Under the pieces are notes generated by a model, which was given only the letters and a program-made list of their open reading frames with translations, had not been told where the DNA came from and did not search any database. From Fischerella sp. JS2 (GTDB lineage: Bacteria > Cyanobacteriota > Cyanobacteriia > Cyanobacteriales > Nostocaceae): 64,000 nt of DNA. The translations under genes and the position numbers were made by a program. Numbering within the stretch: the first letter of the stretch is position 1; each line of letters begins with the position of its first letter. The stretch covers positions 6,077,724 through 6,141,723 of the forward strand of contig NZ_CP135918.1 of assembly GCF_032393985.1 (NCBI RefSeq), given 5' to 3'. Positions 1-10,014 of the stretch are shown piece by piece.

Positions 1-58
1 ACGGCGCTTTCTAACTCTTACTTCACTCCGTCCCGGATGCTGTGAAATAGGTTTGTCA

Positions 59-121
59 TTACGAATGCATCGGCTTACATTGCGAATGTATCGCCTCATA
101 TTGTTAATGCATCAACTTCCA
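59..121. repeat. Three degenerate 21-bp tandem units
   Basis: Three successive 21-bp units start at 59, 80 and 101 and share the core AATGYATC (for example CGAATGCATCGG, CGAATGTATCGC, TTAATGCATCAA). They lie downstream of the ABC-F gene. The rest of the first 217 bases shows no gene; bases 140-190 carry a low-complexity 'TTTGCG' pattern that recurs near 48710. Confidence 0.5.
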
Positions 122-217
122 AAAAACCCAATTCTCATTGAAAAAACTCTGCGTCCCTTTGCGCTCTCCTTTGCGTTCCTCTGCGTTTAAAAAGTTATAA
201 TCTTACCCAAACCTCTA

Positions 218-2167
218 CTAAGACTCTATCTCCGCTAATTCTAACCACCGTTCTGTCGCCTGATCAATCGCTTGCTTCAGTGCTTCCACCTGTTCATACA
301 ACTTTTGCACCTGCGTATAATTCCCTGCGGGAACATTCACCATAGCCTTTTCTGCTTCTGCTTTCTCGGCTTCTAATTGAGCAATTTTATCTTCCAACTG
401 CTCAAACTCCCGCCTTTCCCAAGTTGATAAACGCTTTTTCTTGGCTGGTTCTTTAGGTTGAGTCTCTGTTGCCTGTGTCTGTTGATTTTTTGGCTTTTCC
501 TTGGTATTGACAGTTGCTTGTTGCTTTTCTTCTTCGGCTTTTTTGTAATCGAGGTAGACTGAGTAATTACCAGGATACTGGCGAATCACTCCCCCTTCTT
601 CCAAAGCAAAAATTGTATCGACAGTGCGATCCAGAAAATAGCGATCATGAGATACCACAATTACACAACCGTTAAAATCTTCTAGATATTCTTCTAGTAC
701 CGCCAAAGTCTGGACATCTAAATCATTAGTCGGTTCATCTAAAATCAAAACATTCGGCGCACTGATCAACACACGCAATAAGAACAACCGCCGTTTTTCC
801 CCACCAGAAAGTTTATGAATAGGTGCGTACTGCTGATTCCCCGGAAATAGAAATCTCTCCAACATTTGGGAAGCTGTGATTTTAGTACCATCGGCTATTT
901 TGAGGTGTTCCCCTTCTTCCTTGATATAATCAATCACGCGCTGATTTTCGTTCAAAGCAGTCAGCAATTCTTCAGAATGCTGGTCAAAATAGCCAATGTG
1001 AATCGTTGCACCAATATCTACGCTACCTGCATCTGGCTCTACCCGCCCAGTGATCATATCCATTAAGGTAGATTTACCCGAACCGTTACCACCAATAATG
1101 CCAATCCGATCTTCAGGACTAAATTCGTAGGTAAAATCTTTAATCAAAGTGCGTACATCGAAGGGGTTGCCGAAGGCATCGCCATATCCTTTAGAGATAT
1201 TATTTAGTTCAATCACTTTTTTACCAATGCGACGGCTGGCTGTAGCAATATCAACTTTACCTTGAGCTTGTTTAAACTCCGTTGCTTGCATATTACGAAT
1301 GCGATCTATTCTGGCTTTTTGCTTCGTACTTCTAGCTTTTGGTCCCCTTTTCAACCATTCCAACTCCCGTCGCAATACTCCTTGAAACTTACGCTGACTA
1401 CTGACAGCGCTTTCTTCAGCCTCGGCTTTCTTTTCCAGGTAGTATGAATAGTTGCCAGCATAGGTGTAAATATCACCTCTATCTATCTCAATAATCCGGT
1501 TCGTGACGCGATCCAAAAAATAGCGATCGTGAGTTATCAATAAAAGCGCGCCACGATAACGCTGCAAATAACTTTGTAACCACTCCACCGAATTTGCATC
1601 TAGATGGTTTGTTGGTTCATCCATCAATAACAAATCTGGTTCTGATAGCAAAGCAGTTGCTAAAGCAATACGCTTACGATAGCCTCCAGATAAAGTCCCA
1701 ACAGTAGCATTAAAATCCGTAATTCCTAACTTAGAAAGAATAATTTTAGCGTTGGTTTCCAACTCCCAAGCACCAGTCGCATCCATACGCTGCATCACCG
1801 CCGAAAGCCGGGACATTAGCTGATTATCTTCTGGATAGTGAGCCAACTTATCAGATATTTCTTCATACTCACGCACCAAAGCCATATTTTCACCACTATC
1901 AGCAAAAACTTGCTCTAAAACAGTGTGATTTTCATCTAAATCTGGCTGTTGGGGTAAATAAATAATCTTTGTACCAGAATTAACTAAAATTTCACCTGCA
2001 TCAATCGATTCTAATCCGGCAATCATTTTTAATAGAGTTGATTTACCAGAACCATTAGTGCCAATTAATCCGACTTTATCATTAGCATCTAAACTAAAAC
2101 TGGCATCTCTAAGAATTTCTTTAATACCAAAATCTTTTTGAACTGATTGTAGTGTAATAATACTCAT
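218..2167 (-). CDS. ABC-F family ATPase (Uup/EttA-like)
   Basis: Soluble ABC-F protein of 649 residues, a class that acts on ribosomes and has no membrane domain. Two ABC cassettes are visible. The first has Walker A GTNGSGKST near residue 36, signature LSGGYRKR and Walker B LLLMDEPTNHLD. The second has GGNGSGKST, LSGGEKRR and VLILDEPTNDLD. A charged linker joins them, and a C-terminal coiled coil (about residues 560-649, rich in E, K, Q and A) is typical of Uup. The length matches Uup-like proteins. It starts at ATG 2167 with no near upstream neighbour on this strand. Family assignment is firm; the exact subgroup is inferred. Confidence 0.93.
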   Translation of the reverse strand: MSIITLQSVQKDFGIKEILRDASFSLDANDKVGLIGTNGSGKSTLLKMIAGLESIDAGEILVNSGTKIIYLPQQPDLDENHTVLEQVFADSGENMALVREYEEISDKLAHYPEDNQLMSRLSAVMQRMDATGAWELETNAKIILSKLGITDFNATVGTLSGGYRKRIALATALLSEPDLLLMDEPTNHLDANSVEWLQSYLQRYRGALLLITHDRYFLDRVTNRIIEIDRGDIYTYAGNYSYYLEKKAEAEESAVSSQRKFQGVLRRELEWLKRGPKARSTKQKARIDRIRNMQATEFKQAQGKVDIATASRRIGKKVIELNNISKGYGDAFGNPFDVRTLIKDFTYEFSPEDRIGIIGGNGSGKSTLMDMITGRVEPDAGSVDIGATIHIGYFDQHSEELLTALNENQRVIDYIKEEGEHLKIADGTKITASQMLERFLFPGNQQYAPIHKLSGGEKRRLFLLRVLISAPNVLILDEPTNDLDVQTLAVLEEYLEDFNGCVIVVSHDRYFLDRTVDTIFALEEGGVIRQYPGNYSVYLDYKKAEEEKQQATVNTKEKPKNQQTQATETQPKEPAKKKRLSTWERREFEQLEDKIAQLEAEKAEAEKAMVNVPAGNYTQVQKLYEQVEALKQAIDQATERWLELAEIES

Positions 2168-2590
2168 ATTAATTTAGTCATTAGTTATTACTCATTTAAA
2201 CTTCGCGTCCTTCGTTTCTTCGCGGTTCAAGAAAATTTTAACCACGAAGACGCAAAGAGCGCAAAGAAAATCTCGATATTTATAGCGGTTTGCAGTTGAG
2301 TGCAGTACAGAGATAGGACTTACCACACTCTACGAATCCTTGGCGTTCTTGGCGTCTTGGTGAGTCCACTTGCCGTCTTGGCAGTCTCCGTCACGTAGAC
2401 GCGCAAGCGGCTTCTCGTAGAGTAGGGCGGTTCAATAGTCCTGAGAGAAAAAACGAACACAGATGTAGACGCGCAAGCGGCTTCCCGCAGGGTACACAGA
2501 TACACACCGATAAAGTTGTACTTCATCTAAACGAGAACTGCTATAATGCTCGCATTTTGAAAAGGCGTGCCTACTGTAATATGCTAATAG
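2168..2590. repeat. Gene-free stretch with dispersed repeats
   Basis: I see no convincing gene in these 420 bases. Two copies of a repeat beginning GTAGACGCGCAAGCGGCTTC lie at about 2395 and 2465; related copies occur near 6462 and 18160. A CACAGATG-type repeat is at about 2456-2515. The 68-codon open frame across this block is made entirely of repeat sequence. Confidence 0.6.
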
Positions 2591-3007
2591 TTAAACAAAT
2601 AAATCCAAGGGTAAATGACCGTACATCTCATTAATTCCCTCTGAAGAATAAGATTGACAAGATACCAATACCCCGCGATGATGTCCAAAATAAGAATCAA
2701 TATGGCATACGCCATTTTTGCCATTCAATTTGATATAAACAGGCCCATCAATATGAGGTAGATTACTTGGTGGTTCATATCCTAAAGCGAGGGAATAAGT
2801 TTTCATTGCTAGCATTCCTTCTTCTTCAGTTTCAGCACAAATCCCTAAAATTTGATAATCAGATAATTTAGCAATGAAAAGTAAAGCCTCACGAATTAAT
2901 GATTTTTCGGATGGTTTGACTTGTGGTGCTATGTCTACACAGTTAAATTTATTGAGAACTTTTTTGGCTTCGGCAACAGTTAAATTAGTTTGATTTCTGC
3001 TTGACAT
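2591..3007 (-). CDS. DUF1824 family protein
   Basis: A 138-residue soluble protein that I recognise as the cyanobacterial DUF1824 family, whose function is unknown to me. It has no signal peptide or membrane segment. The features used are an N-terminal helix with VAEAKKVLNKFNC, a central stretch around YQILGICAETEEEG, and a C-terminal block with VYIKLNGKNGVCHIDSY and GVLVSCQSY. The length is normal for the family. It is encoded 75 bases from the end of the prohibitin-like gene on the same strand (3082-3924), so the two may be co-transcribed. Confidence 0.75.
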   Translation of the reverse strand: MSSRNQTNLTVAEAKKVLNKFNCVDIAPQVKPSEKSLIREALLFIAKLSDYQILGICAETEEEGMLAMKTYSLALGYEPPSNLPHIDGPVYIKLNGKNGVCHIDSYFGHHRGVLVSCQSYSSEGINEMYGHLPLDLFV

Positions 3008-3081
3008 ATATCCGTTTATTATCTGTGTTGATGTGCGCTTTATTTCTAAGAATTGCCCTCTTTTTCAAGACAAGATTGGGC

Positions 3082-3924
3082 TTAATCTTGTATGTTACTC
3101 ACATTGAAAAGGAAGGGAACACTACTTTGTGAGTCTTTACCAATTAACAGAACTTTTGGCATTTGAGCGCCGCCGTTCTTCCAAGCTTCAATTGCTTCTT
3201 TTTGCAAAACTAATTGCCCTCCTGGAGCTTTTAAAGTTTCCGCCAAAAGTCTTTGAGCTTCTGATTTCCCTTTAGCGCGATTAATTTCTGCCTGTGCTTC
3301 TTGTTCGGCTTCTTGTGCTATGTAAACAGCTCTTTGCGCTCTTTGTTCAGCAATTTGTTTTTCCTCTACTGCTCTGGCAAATTCTGGAGAAAAAGTCAAG
3401 TCAATTACGCTAGTATCCAAGACTATTATTCCATATTTTTCTAAGCGTTGACCTAATGCAGTGTCAAAATCATCCTTAAGTTCATTTCTTCTGGTGATAG
3501 ACTCTTCTACTGTTCTCCTCGCAGCTGCGATTTTGAATGATTCTTGAGTTTGAGGAGCAATGATTTTGGCGACAATATTTTCTAAGCTTCCCTGTTTTCT
3601 TCTAATTTCAACTACTTGTTGGGGATCAATACGGAAATTGATCGCAAATTTAGCTGATAGTTCTTGCAAATCTTTGGTGGCACTTTGAGCAGGAATTTCA
3701 TATTTTTGCACCGTCACATCGTATACATCTACTCTAGATATGAATGGTGGTTTGAGATGAATACCTTCAAGCAAGGCTCCATCTCTGGCTTTCCCCAATA
3801 TACTTAGGACTCCTGCCTCACCTGGATTAATAATGATAAAGGAATTCAGGGCCAGGATCACCAGTATTGCTATTGCAACCCCTACTACTATATTTTGCCA
3901 ACTACCAAATTGCTGATTTTTCAA
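3082..3924 (-). CDS. Prohibitin-like SPFH/Band 7 membrane protein
   Basis: A 280-residue protein with one N-terminal membrane segment (about residues 13-32), then a Band 7 domain beginning INPGEAGVLSILGKARDG and continuing through the prohibitin-like AARRTVEESITRRNEL region. An alanine/glutamate-rich coiled coil (about residues 185-235, EKQIAEQRAQRAVYIAQEAEQ) follows. SPFH proteins assemble into large rings at the membrane and scaffold proteases or lipid domains; the partner here is not visible. It is divergent from the ABC exporter at 4017. Confidence 0.88.
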   Translation of the reverse strand: MKNQQFGSWQNIVVGVAIAILVILALNSFIIINPGEAGVLSILGKARDGALLEGIHLKPPFISRVDVYDVTVQKYEIPAQSATKDLQELSAKFAINFRIDPQQVVEIRRKQGSLENIVAKIIAPQTQESFKIAAARRTVEESITRRNELKDDFDTALGQRLEKYGIIVLDTSVIDLTFSPEFARAVEEKQIAEQRAQRAVYIAQEAEQEAQAEINRAKGKSEAQRLLAETLKAPGGQLVLQKEAIEAWKNGGAQMPKVLLIGKDSQSSVPFLFNVSNIQD

Positions 3925-4016
3925 TTTCCCTCTCCTTTTGTCTATGTCAGGTATGTATGGCTGAGTGGTGAAGCCTCTATTCTGGCAAACGTGATAATAT
4001 CGGTTACTGCACGCAA

Positions 4017-5837
4017 TTGCACAGGGTTGTGACTACAGTATTGAAATCTCATCAAGTGCCTAAAAGACGCAGGGGTTCAGCACATCCCCTCAAACGCCTG
4101 CTAAAATACGCAGAGCAGTATCGCCAACAAATTTGGCTGGCTAGTATTTGTTCTATTCTTAATAAGCTGTTTGACTTAGCACCACCAGCGTTAATTGGTA
4201 TTGCAGTAGATGTGGTAGTCAAGCAGCAAGATTCTATCATTGCACGGTTGGGAGTCAAGGATATTTTTGGACAATTTTTCATTCTATCTGCCCTAACTGT
4301 GATTATTTGGATTTTAGAATCGATTTTTGAGTACTCTTTTGCTAGACTTTGGCGCAATCTAGCACAGAATATTCAGCATGATTTGCGTTTAGATGCTTAC
4401 AAAAATTTACAAAATTTGGAACTAGAATATTTTGAAGAACGCAGCACTGGTGGTTTAATGTCTATCCTCAGTGATGATATTAACCAACTGGAACGCTTTT
4501 TGGATGTTGGTGCAAATGACATTATTCAAGTTGCGGTAACTGTCATAATTATCGGTGGTGCTTTCTTTATTTTGGCTCCGAGTGTGGCTTGGATGGCAAT
4601 GTTACCTATTCCTTTTATTCTTTGGGGAACATTTGCTTATCAAGATGTACTTGCACCCCGCTATGCTAATGTGCGAGAAAAAGTCGGTTTACTAAATTCT
4701 CGTTTGGCAAATAATTTAAGCGGTATTACTACTATTAAAAGTTTCACGGCTGAGGATTATGAAATCTCACGTTTAGCTATAGAAAGCGAAGCCTATCGCC
4801 GCAGTAATACTAAAGCAATTCAGCTTTCTGCTGCTTATGTTCCCCTGATTCGGATGTTAATTTTAGTGGGATTTACAGCCTTGCTTTACTTTGGTGGCTT
4901 AGCAGCAGTTAATGGCCTAATTTCTGTCGGAACTTATAGTGTTTTAGTATTTTTAATTCAGCGATTGTTATGGCCTTTAACTAGATTAGGCGATACTTTT
5001 GACCAATATCAACGGGCGATGGCTTCTACAAATCGAGTCATGGATTTGTTGGATACGCCGATTGCGATCCATCCAGGAGATGTAGCTTTACCTGTAGAAA
5101 AAGTACGTGGGGAAGTGACATTTAAAAATGTCACTTTTAACTATCAAGATAGGCAAGCAGTTATTAAAAATTTATCATTGACCATTCCCGCTGGTAAAAC
5201 AATTGCGATTGTTGGTTCGACTGGTTCTGGTAAAAGCACTCTAGTAAAATTATTACTACGCTTCTACGAAGTGCAATCTGGAACAATTACCCTTGATGGC
5301 ATTGATATCCAAAAGCTGCAATTACGAGACTTACGCCGTTGCATCGGTTTGGTAAGTCAGGATGTCTTTTTATTTCACGGTACCGTAGCCGAAAATATTG
5401 CCTACGGGACTTTTAACGCTACAGAAGCAGAAATTATCACGGCAGCGAAAGTAGCTGAAGCTCACGATTTTATTATACGTTTACCCCACGGTTATGAAAC
5501 AATTGTCGGAGAACGAGGGCAAAAGTTATCTGGTGGACAACGCCAACGGATTGCGATCGCTCGTGCTATTCTCAAAAATCCACCGATTCTTATATTAGAC
5601 GAAGCCACCTCGGCAGTAGATAATGAAACAGAAGCAGCAATTCAAAGGTCACTAGAACGAATTACCGTTAACAGAACAACAATTGCGATCGCTCACCGTC
5701 TTTCCACTATCCGTAATGCTGATCGCATCTACGTCATGGAATACGGACAATTTATTGAGTCTGGAACCCATGAAGAATTGCTAGAACAAAATGGAGTGTA
5801 TGCTAGTCTCTGGCGTGTACAATCGGGTTTGAAGTAA
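4017..5837 (+). CDS. ABC exporter, fused permease and ATPase
   Basis: A 606-residue half-transporter. The N-terminal half carries six membrane segments (about residues 40-330). The C-terminal ATPase has Walker [10 protein letters not shown], a Q-loop at [10 protein letters not shown], signature KLSGGQRQR and Walker [13 protein letters not shown], followed by an H-loop in [15 protein letters not shown]. It belongs to the MsbA/HlyB-type exporter group and probably works as a homodimer; the substrate cannot be told. The longest frame begins at TTG 4017, and GTG 4029 is also possible; neither has a clear ribosome site. HIP1 sites lie inside the ATPase part. Confidence 0.9.
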   Translation: MHRVVTTVLKSHQVPKRRRGSAHPLKRLLKYAEQYRQQIWLASICSILNKLFDLAPPALIGIAVDVVVKQQDSIIARLGVKDIFGQFFILSALTVIIWILESIFEYSFARLWRNLAQNIQHDLRLDAYKNLQNLELEYFEERSTGGLMSILSDDINQLERFLDVGANDIIQVAVTVIIIGGAFFILAPSVAWMAMLPIPFILWGTFAYQDVLAPRYANVREKVGLLNSRLANNLSGITTIKSFTAEDYEISRLAIESEAYRRSNTKAIQLSAAYVPLIRMLILVGFTALLYFGGLAAVNGLISVGTYSVLVFLIQRLLWPLTRLGDTFDQYQRAMASTNRVMDLLDTPIAIHPGDVALPVEKVRGEVTFKNVTFNYQDRQAVIKNLSLTIPAGKTIAIVGSTGSGKSTLVKLLLRFYEVQSGTITLDGIDIQKLQLRDLRRCIGLVSQDVFLFHGTVAENIAYGTFNATEAEIITAAKVAEAHDFIIRLPHGYETIVGERGQKLSGGQRQRIAIARAILKNPPILILDEATSAVDNETEAAIQRSLERITVNRTTIAIAHRLSTIRNADRIYVMEYGQFIESGTHEELLEQNGVYASLWRVQSGLK

Positions 5838-5873
5838 GTAAGTCGGTACAAATAAAGCTAACTAGTTAGGGTC

Positions 5874-6009
5874 GTCATTTGTCATTTGTCATTCGTCATT
5901 CGTCATTGGTAAGGGTTTTAATGGTGTTGACTTTTCGTAACATAGTTATGTTTATTCCCGGCGGCTTACTTAATCCAAAATCTAAAATCTAAAATCCAAA
6001 ATCTAAAAT
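5874..6009. repeat. Two heptamer arrays before the CcmS-like gene
   Basis: Five GTCATTN units run from 5874 to 5908, and five CYAAAAT units from 5975 to 6009. The second array ends 4 bases before the ATG at 6014, so the leader of the next gene is made of repeat and shows no Shine-Dalgarno sequence. Confidence 0.8.
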
Positions 6010-6013
6010 TGAC

Positions 6014-6451
6014 ATGATGTTCGGTACTACCCAACCAGAATCACCCAACAACCAATGGCGTCGCCAACTAGATCAATTTGTCAAAGCACATCAGCAAGAA
6101 TTAGCAGCACTAGCTTGGGGTTTGTGGTTAGAAAATGGTGACACTCAGGGTACTATCGGTATTGATTTACAGCCTCAACCGCGTTTTGTGTATTGTCCCA
6201 AAGATGCGATCAAAAAATTAAATGAGAATGTTGAAAATAGACTTCAGGAAATTTTGGGAATTATAGAGCATTATCAACCAGAAGTTGAAGTTGTCATGGT
6301 TGGTATTGCTAAAGATCAAATCAAGCTGATCCATTATGAGCCACAACCAGCACCACCAGAATGTTTTGCTGAAGTTGGAAAAGATGTGGATAGTTTATTG
6401 GATATGTTGGAACAGGGTTTAGGTGAAGAATTGCAAGGGGTGATGAGGTGA
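6014..6451 (+). CDS. ccmS: Probable beta-carboxysome assembly chaperone CcmS
   Basis: A 145-residue acidic soluble protein conserved in cyanobacteria. The N-terminal ELAALAWGLWLENG, the central IGIDLQPQPRFVYCPKDAI and ENRLQEILGII match what I remember of CcmS, described in Nostoc as a chaperone that binds the C-terminal extension of the shell protein CcmK1. That match is from memory and no other ccm gene is in the window, so the name is tentative. Starts at ATG 6014 or 6017; the leader consists of heptamer repeats. The gene stands alone, followed by a repeat and the initiator tRNA on the other strand. Confidence 0.55.
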   Translation: MMFGTTQPESPNNQWRRQLDQFVKAHQQELAALAWGLWLENGDTQGTIGIDLQPQPRFVYCPKDAIKKLNENVENRLQEILGIIEHYQPEVEVVMVGIAKDQIKLIHYEPQPAPPECFAEVGKDVDSLLDMLEQGLGEELQGVMR

Positions 6452-6523
6452 TGGGGAGTGTGTAGACGCGCCTTCTTCGGCTTAAGGTAGGGTGGAGTGT
6501 GAGGAGTGTGAACAATCAAAAAC

Positions 6524-6556
6524 AAACCCCCACATTCATAAAGATTGCAGGGGTTT
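6524..6556 (-). terminator. Terminator downstream of initiator tRNA
   Basis: Read on the minus strand, a stem of AAACCCC against GGGGTTT (6550-6556 with 6524-6530) is followed by GTTTTTG. It begins 10 bases after the tRNA 3' end, so it fits as its rho-independent terminator, though the loop is long (19 bases). Confidence 0.5.
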
Positions 6557-6565
6557 ATTTATATT

Positions 6566-6642
<77 letters not shown>

Positions 6643-6658
6643 TCGATTCGTCTTCTCT

Positions 6659-6688
6659 ACTATAACAGCAAAGAATAAAAATTGGCAA
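6659..6688 (-). promoter_or_regulatory. Sigma-70-type promoter of tRNA-fMet
   Basis: On the minus strand TTGCCA (6683-6688) and TATAGT (6659-6664) are separated by 18 bases, and the -10 box ends 16 bases before the tRNA. The -35 box directly abuts the last base of the asparaginase gene. Confidence 0.6.
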
Positions 6689-7678
6689 CTATAAAAGTGA
6701 TAATTCTCCAACAACTTCTAAACGCTTGTATTTACCGAGGTTCATGAACTTTTCTGATAGAGCTTGGGCAACGCTAGGACTAATCCAACCCATCTGTTGA
6801 AGCAAGTGAATGGCAGCAGCATATTTTGCCCGCTTGGCTCCATCTATGACTTTTATTGCCAGTCCCATACCTTCACCGAGTCTGCCAATACACTGCACTC
6901 CTTCAGCACCAGCTTTACTTACCAGTTCTCCTGGAGTTAAACGCATCAATTCGGTGTCAAATTCTCCATCTCCTGCTACCATCGTGGGATGGTGAGTCAT
7001 GGCTCGGACTATCCGCTCCATATCCAAATTGCTGCGAGAAGCTAGTAGAGCATACAAATACCCCATTTGCGCCAGTTGCATGAGATATGTGGGTGCGCCA
7101 CAGTCATCATGAGCGCTGATAAATTCTTCAGCTGGCATTTTTAGCAATTCTGCTATTTTGGTAATAATCAGCTGCTGTACAGGGTGTTTACGCTGCAAGT
7201 AGTTGTTTAAAGACCAATTACACTGTTGGCATACGGCTAACATTCCAGCATGTTTCCCTGAGCAGTTATATTCTAGGGGGCTACGCTTGCCTTCAGGAGT
7301 TGGACATTGCAATGCTGAGGGGTCAATATCAGCCCGCCAGAGAATATTAAATACTTGTCGAACTTGCTGAATCGTGCCTTTATGGGAACTAGTGATGATT
7401 GCTAAGTCGCGATCGCTCAAATCATAGCGTTCTAGTGTTCCTGTGGTAGTGACAGCCAGAGCCTGAAATGGCTTGAGGGCAGAACGGACAAAGGTAGCGG
7501 TTTCAGCATTGCCAGCAACCGACAGCACCCGTCCCCGTTCGTCGCATACGACTGCTTGGACTATATGCTTTGATTCTATAATGCCTTCGCGCAGTAATCT
7601 AACTTCTAATGTGGCGGCTTGGGTTCGTTTTCCCATTGTCATGGGTAGTTTATCTATGGTGATTTTGTTATTTGTCAT
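6689..7678 (-). CDS. Asparaginase II family protein
   Basis: A 329-residue protein of the asparaginase II family (distinct from bacterial AnsA/AnsB and from Ntn-type enzymes), which hydrolyses L-asparagine to aspartate and ammonia. Supporting blocks are FVRSALKPFQALAV, AIITSSHKGT, CSGKHAGMLAVCQ, DDCGAPTYLM and VSKAGAEGVQCIGR. The first 12 residues (MTNNKITIDKLP) are encoded by a run of ATGAC/TTGTC-type heptamer repeats, so the true start is more likely ATG 7642 or 7636 (MTMGKRTQ). It follows the CGLD27 gene on the same strand across 70 bases of repeats. Confidence 0.87.
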   Translation of the reverse strand: MTNNKITIDKLPMTMGKRTQAATLEVRLLREGIIESKHIVQAVVCDERGRVLSVAGNAETATFVRSALKPFQALAVTTTGTLERYDLSDRDLAIITSSHKGTIQQVRQVFNILWRADIDPSALQCPTPEGKRSPLEYNCSGKHAGMLAVCQQCNWSLNNYLQRKHPVQQLIITKIAELLKMPAEEFISAHDDCGAPTYLMQLAQMGYLYALLASRSNLDMERIVRAMTHHPTMVAGDGEFDTELMRLTPGELVSKAGAEGVQCIGRLGEGMGLAIKVIDGAKRAKYAAAIHLLQQMGWISPSVAQALSEKFMNLGKYKRLEVVGELSLL

Positions 7679-7748
7679 TAGTCATTTGTCCTTTGTCATT
7701 TGTCCAAAGTAAATTACCAATGACTAATGACTAATGACCAATGACTAT

Positions 7749-8249
7749 TTAAACTAAGTGCCAAACTATCGTACCAACAACGAAGGACACAGCCAAGCCA
7801 GCAAAGGTAATTTGTAACCGTTTGATGATTGGTTTAATTTCATAGGTAACAATTAAGCGATCGCGATTGAGTACTTCTAACGGTTTTGTCCATGTTTGAC
7901 CGTCGTACCAGCCCGATTCTTCATAAAATATAATAGGGCTGGCAAGGCGATCGCGCACGTAAGACCAGCCCAAATATAACCGTAACAGTATCAGTACGAC
8001 ACCGATACTTCCTCCGGCAGCACCGGAGAGAACAAACTGGAGTGTGTACTTGTGTGGAGTAAAGCTTGCTGCTGCTACTGGTGCTGCAAGTACGCAAGAT
8101 AAACCCCAAATCCAAGCTATTTTTGTGATGTAGTCACGCCAGTTTAAGGTGCAATCACTAAATAACCAAGAAGATTTTAACTCTTCGTATTCATTGAGTG
8201 GTTGTTGTTCAGTAGGAACCGGGCAGTTTGAGACTGAAGACTTGATCAT
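7749..8249 (-). CDS. CGLD27 family membrane protein (DUF1230)
   Basis: A 166-residue protein of the CGLD27 group, conserved in cyanobacteria and plastids. Three membrane segments are visible (about residues 45-63, 70-90 and 143-163). The sequence [25 protein letters not shown] is characteristic. In plants and algae the family has been linked to chloroplast function and metal homeostasis, which I recall only loosely. Its ATG overlaps the stop codon of rsfS by 4 bases (ATGA at 8246-8249), a sign of translational coupling. Confidence 0.82.
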   Translation of the reverse strand: MIKSSVSNCPVPTEQQPLNEYEELKSSWLFSDCTLNWRDYITKIAWIWGLSCVLAAPVAAASFTPHKYTLQFVLSGAAGGSIGVVLILLRLYLGWSYVRDRLASPIIFYEESGWYDGQTWTKPLEVLNRDRLIVTYEIKPIIKRLQITFAGLAVSFVVGTIVWHLV

Positions 8250-8707
8250 GTTGATTTACCCCCACCATCGTCGGATGTTGGAAACTCGACACGTTCTGCA
8301 TGACCCCAAAAGGCTTCTAAATTGTAAAACTCACGCTCTTTTGGCATCATGATGTGGACGATAACATCGCCGTAATCTAGCACTACCCAAGTCCCTTCAG
8401 CTTTTCCTTCTACTCGTAAGGGACGCTTTTGCCACTCTTGTTCTACTTGATCTTCTACTGCCTCGGCAATCGCTCTTACTTGCACCCTGGAATAGCCGGT
8501 CATGAATGCAAAATAGTCTGCTAGATAAGATACATCTGCCACTCTCAGTATTAAAATATCACCTGCTTTCCGATCTGATGCTGCTTCAGCAATGGTTGCG
8601 ACTACATTTTCGCTAGTGTCATTGGTATCAATTTGTGGGCTTGTGAGCGCACTTTTTTGGACAGTGAGTGATTGTAATGGAAAGTTGGCTTGGAAATAAT
8701 CAGACAT
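8246..8707 (-). CDS. rsfS: Ribosomal silencing factor RsfS
   Basis: A 153-residue RsfS/Iojap protein, which binds uL14 of the large subunit and blocks subunit joining under starvation. The domain begins at about residue 35 with [40 protein letters not shown] and the C-terminal [16 protein letters not shown] and [10 protein letters not shown] follow, as in the family. A 34-residue N-terminal extension is not part of the fold. The adjacent yqeK-like gene upstream is a common neighbour of rsfS in other bacteria; here nadD is absent. Confidence 0.93.
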   Translation of the reverse strand: MSDYFQANFPLQSLTVQKSALTSPQIDTNDTSENVVATIAEAASDRKAGDILILRVADVSYLADYFAFMTGYSRVQVRAIAEAVEDQVEQEWQKRPLRVEGKAEGTWVVLDYGDVIVHIMMPKEREFYNLEAFWGHAERVEFPTSDDGGGKST

Positions 8708-8821
8708 TAAACCTCAGCTGCTTCTTTGTTTATTGACAAGTTTTTACAATTACTGACAAATGAGCATTGAACTGCAACTGTATGAGCTGGTTTTTTTGAA
8801 TACTAACAGAAAAACAGCAGT

Positions 8822-9418
8822 CTATACAGTTATTGCCAGAATTGGCTGTTTAGTTTTCGACTTTTGTAAAAACCAATTGCGAGTGGCGATCGCGCGTGGA
8901 TGAATCAGACTAGGGCTTTCTAGCAAGAATTTGAACGTGTAATCGCAGGTTAACCAAACAGCCCGTTCGAGATTTTCAAAACTTGTTTTTCTTAAAGCTT
9001 GTAATTGAGCAGACTCACCCCGCCCTGGTTCGAGAGTATCTGCTAAAAATACGATACAAGAGAGTGGACTCATACCTGGTCTACCCAAAGTGTGATTGGC
9101 GATCGCTTGTAATACTTCTTCATCTTGTACACCAAAAGTCTCTTTGGCGATGATGGCGCTAACATCTGCATGTAACAGATGGGGTGATGCTACCATCACC
9201 TCGTCTATTTCCAAACCAGCCACCTCTGCCATCTGCAAAAGTTTTTTGGATTGAAAATATTTTGCCAAATCATGCATTAGCCCAGCCGTGGCAGCTTTTT
9301 CTCTATCTAATTGATAATGTTGAGCTAATTCCACCGCCATCTGTTCTACTCTCAGAATGTGATTAATCCGTGAACTCGGAACGTTCTCAGCTAACCAGGC
9401 TAAGACTTTTTGGCGCAT
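8822..9418 (-). CDS. yqeK: YqeK-like HD hydrolase (symmetrical Ap4A hydrolase)
   Basis: A 198-residue HD-domain protein. Metal-binding and catalytic features are HILRVEQMAVELA, GLMHDLAKYF (the HD pair), HLLHADVSA and NHTLGRPGMSPL, followed by FLADTLEPGR. YqeK proteins split diadenosine tetraphosphate symmetrically into ADP. It sits 114 bases upstream of rsfS on the same strand, the usual yqeK-rsfS order. The start ATG 9418 gives a full N-terminus. Confidence 0.9.
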   Translation of the reverse strand: MRQKVLAWLAENVPSSRINHILRVEQMAVELAQHYQLDREKAATAGLMHDLAKYFQSKKLLQMAEVAGLEIDEVMVASPHLLHADVSAIIAKETFGVQDEEVLQAIANHTLGRPGMSPLSCIVFLADTLEPGRGESAQLQALRKTSFENLERAVWLTCDYTFKFLLESPSLIHPRAIATRNWFLQKSKTKQPILAITV

Positions 9419-9579
9419 AATTACTTAACATCCAAATAAGAATTGTGGCAATCAGGACGAAGACTTGTGAGCATATAGATATTCCTATTGTAACGAATCA
9501 CGCCAGCCTCTACTTTCAGCACCAATAAGACAAAGCAGACACGCTATAAAAATAGACAAAAATCAATGATCTGCAAAAC

Positions 9580-9609
9580 TTGCTTACACCAGAAAATTTG
9601 TGTTATAAT
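9580..9609 (+). promoter_or_regulatory. Promoter of tRNA-Val
   Basis: TTGCTT (9580-9585) and TATAAT (9604-9609) are spaced by 18 bases, and the -10 box ends 11 bases before the tRNA. The spacing is the same as at the tRNA-fMet promoter. Confidence 0.6.
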
Positions 9610-9620
9610 CGTAAAAATGC

Positions 9621-9694
<74 letters not shown>

Positions 9695-10014
9695 TTTGTT
9701 GTACAGTGACAAATTATTTGTTATGAATGGCAGATTTTTGCCATCAGAGAATAATTATTGTTATACAAATCAATAAGGCAAGAGAGAACAAACACAGATA
9801 GAAGGAGAGATTTCTTGCACTATATTTAGCCTTGCCACGCCACTACGCATTTGTGACTCTTCCAAGCACTCAGAGATATTGTCCTCATTACCTAGATCTC
9901 AAGTTTTTACACAATTCATCTTGACTTTAATTCTTGAAAACTCTAAAGTTTTAACAAAAACAATTGCAATAAATTCGCATAAATACTGATAATAATTCCT
10001 AGTGGAGAAAGATA

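Noticed and set aside
2320-2526. 68-codon minus-strand open frame
   Set aside because: Composed entirely of dispersed repeat sequence with no protein-like pattern.
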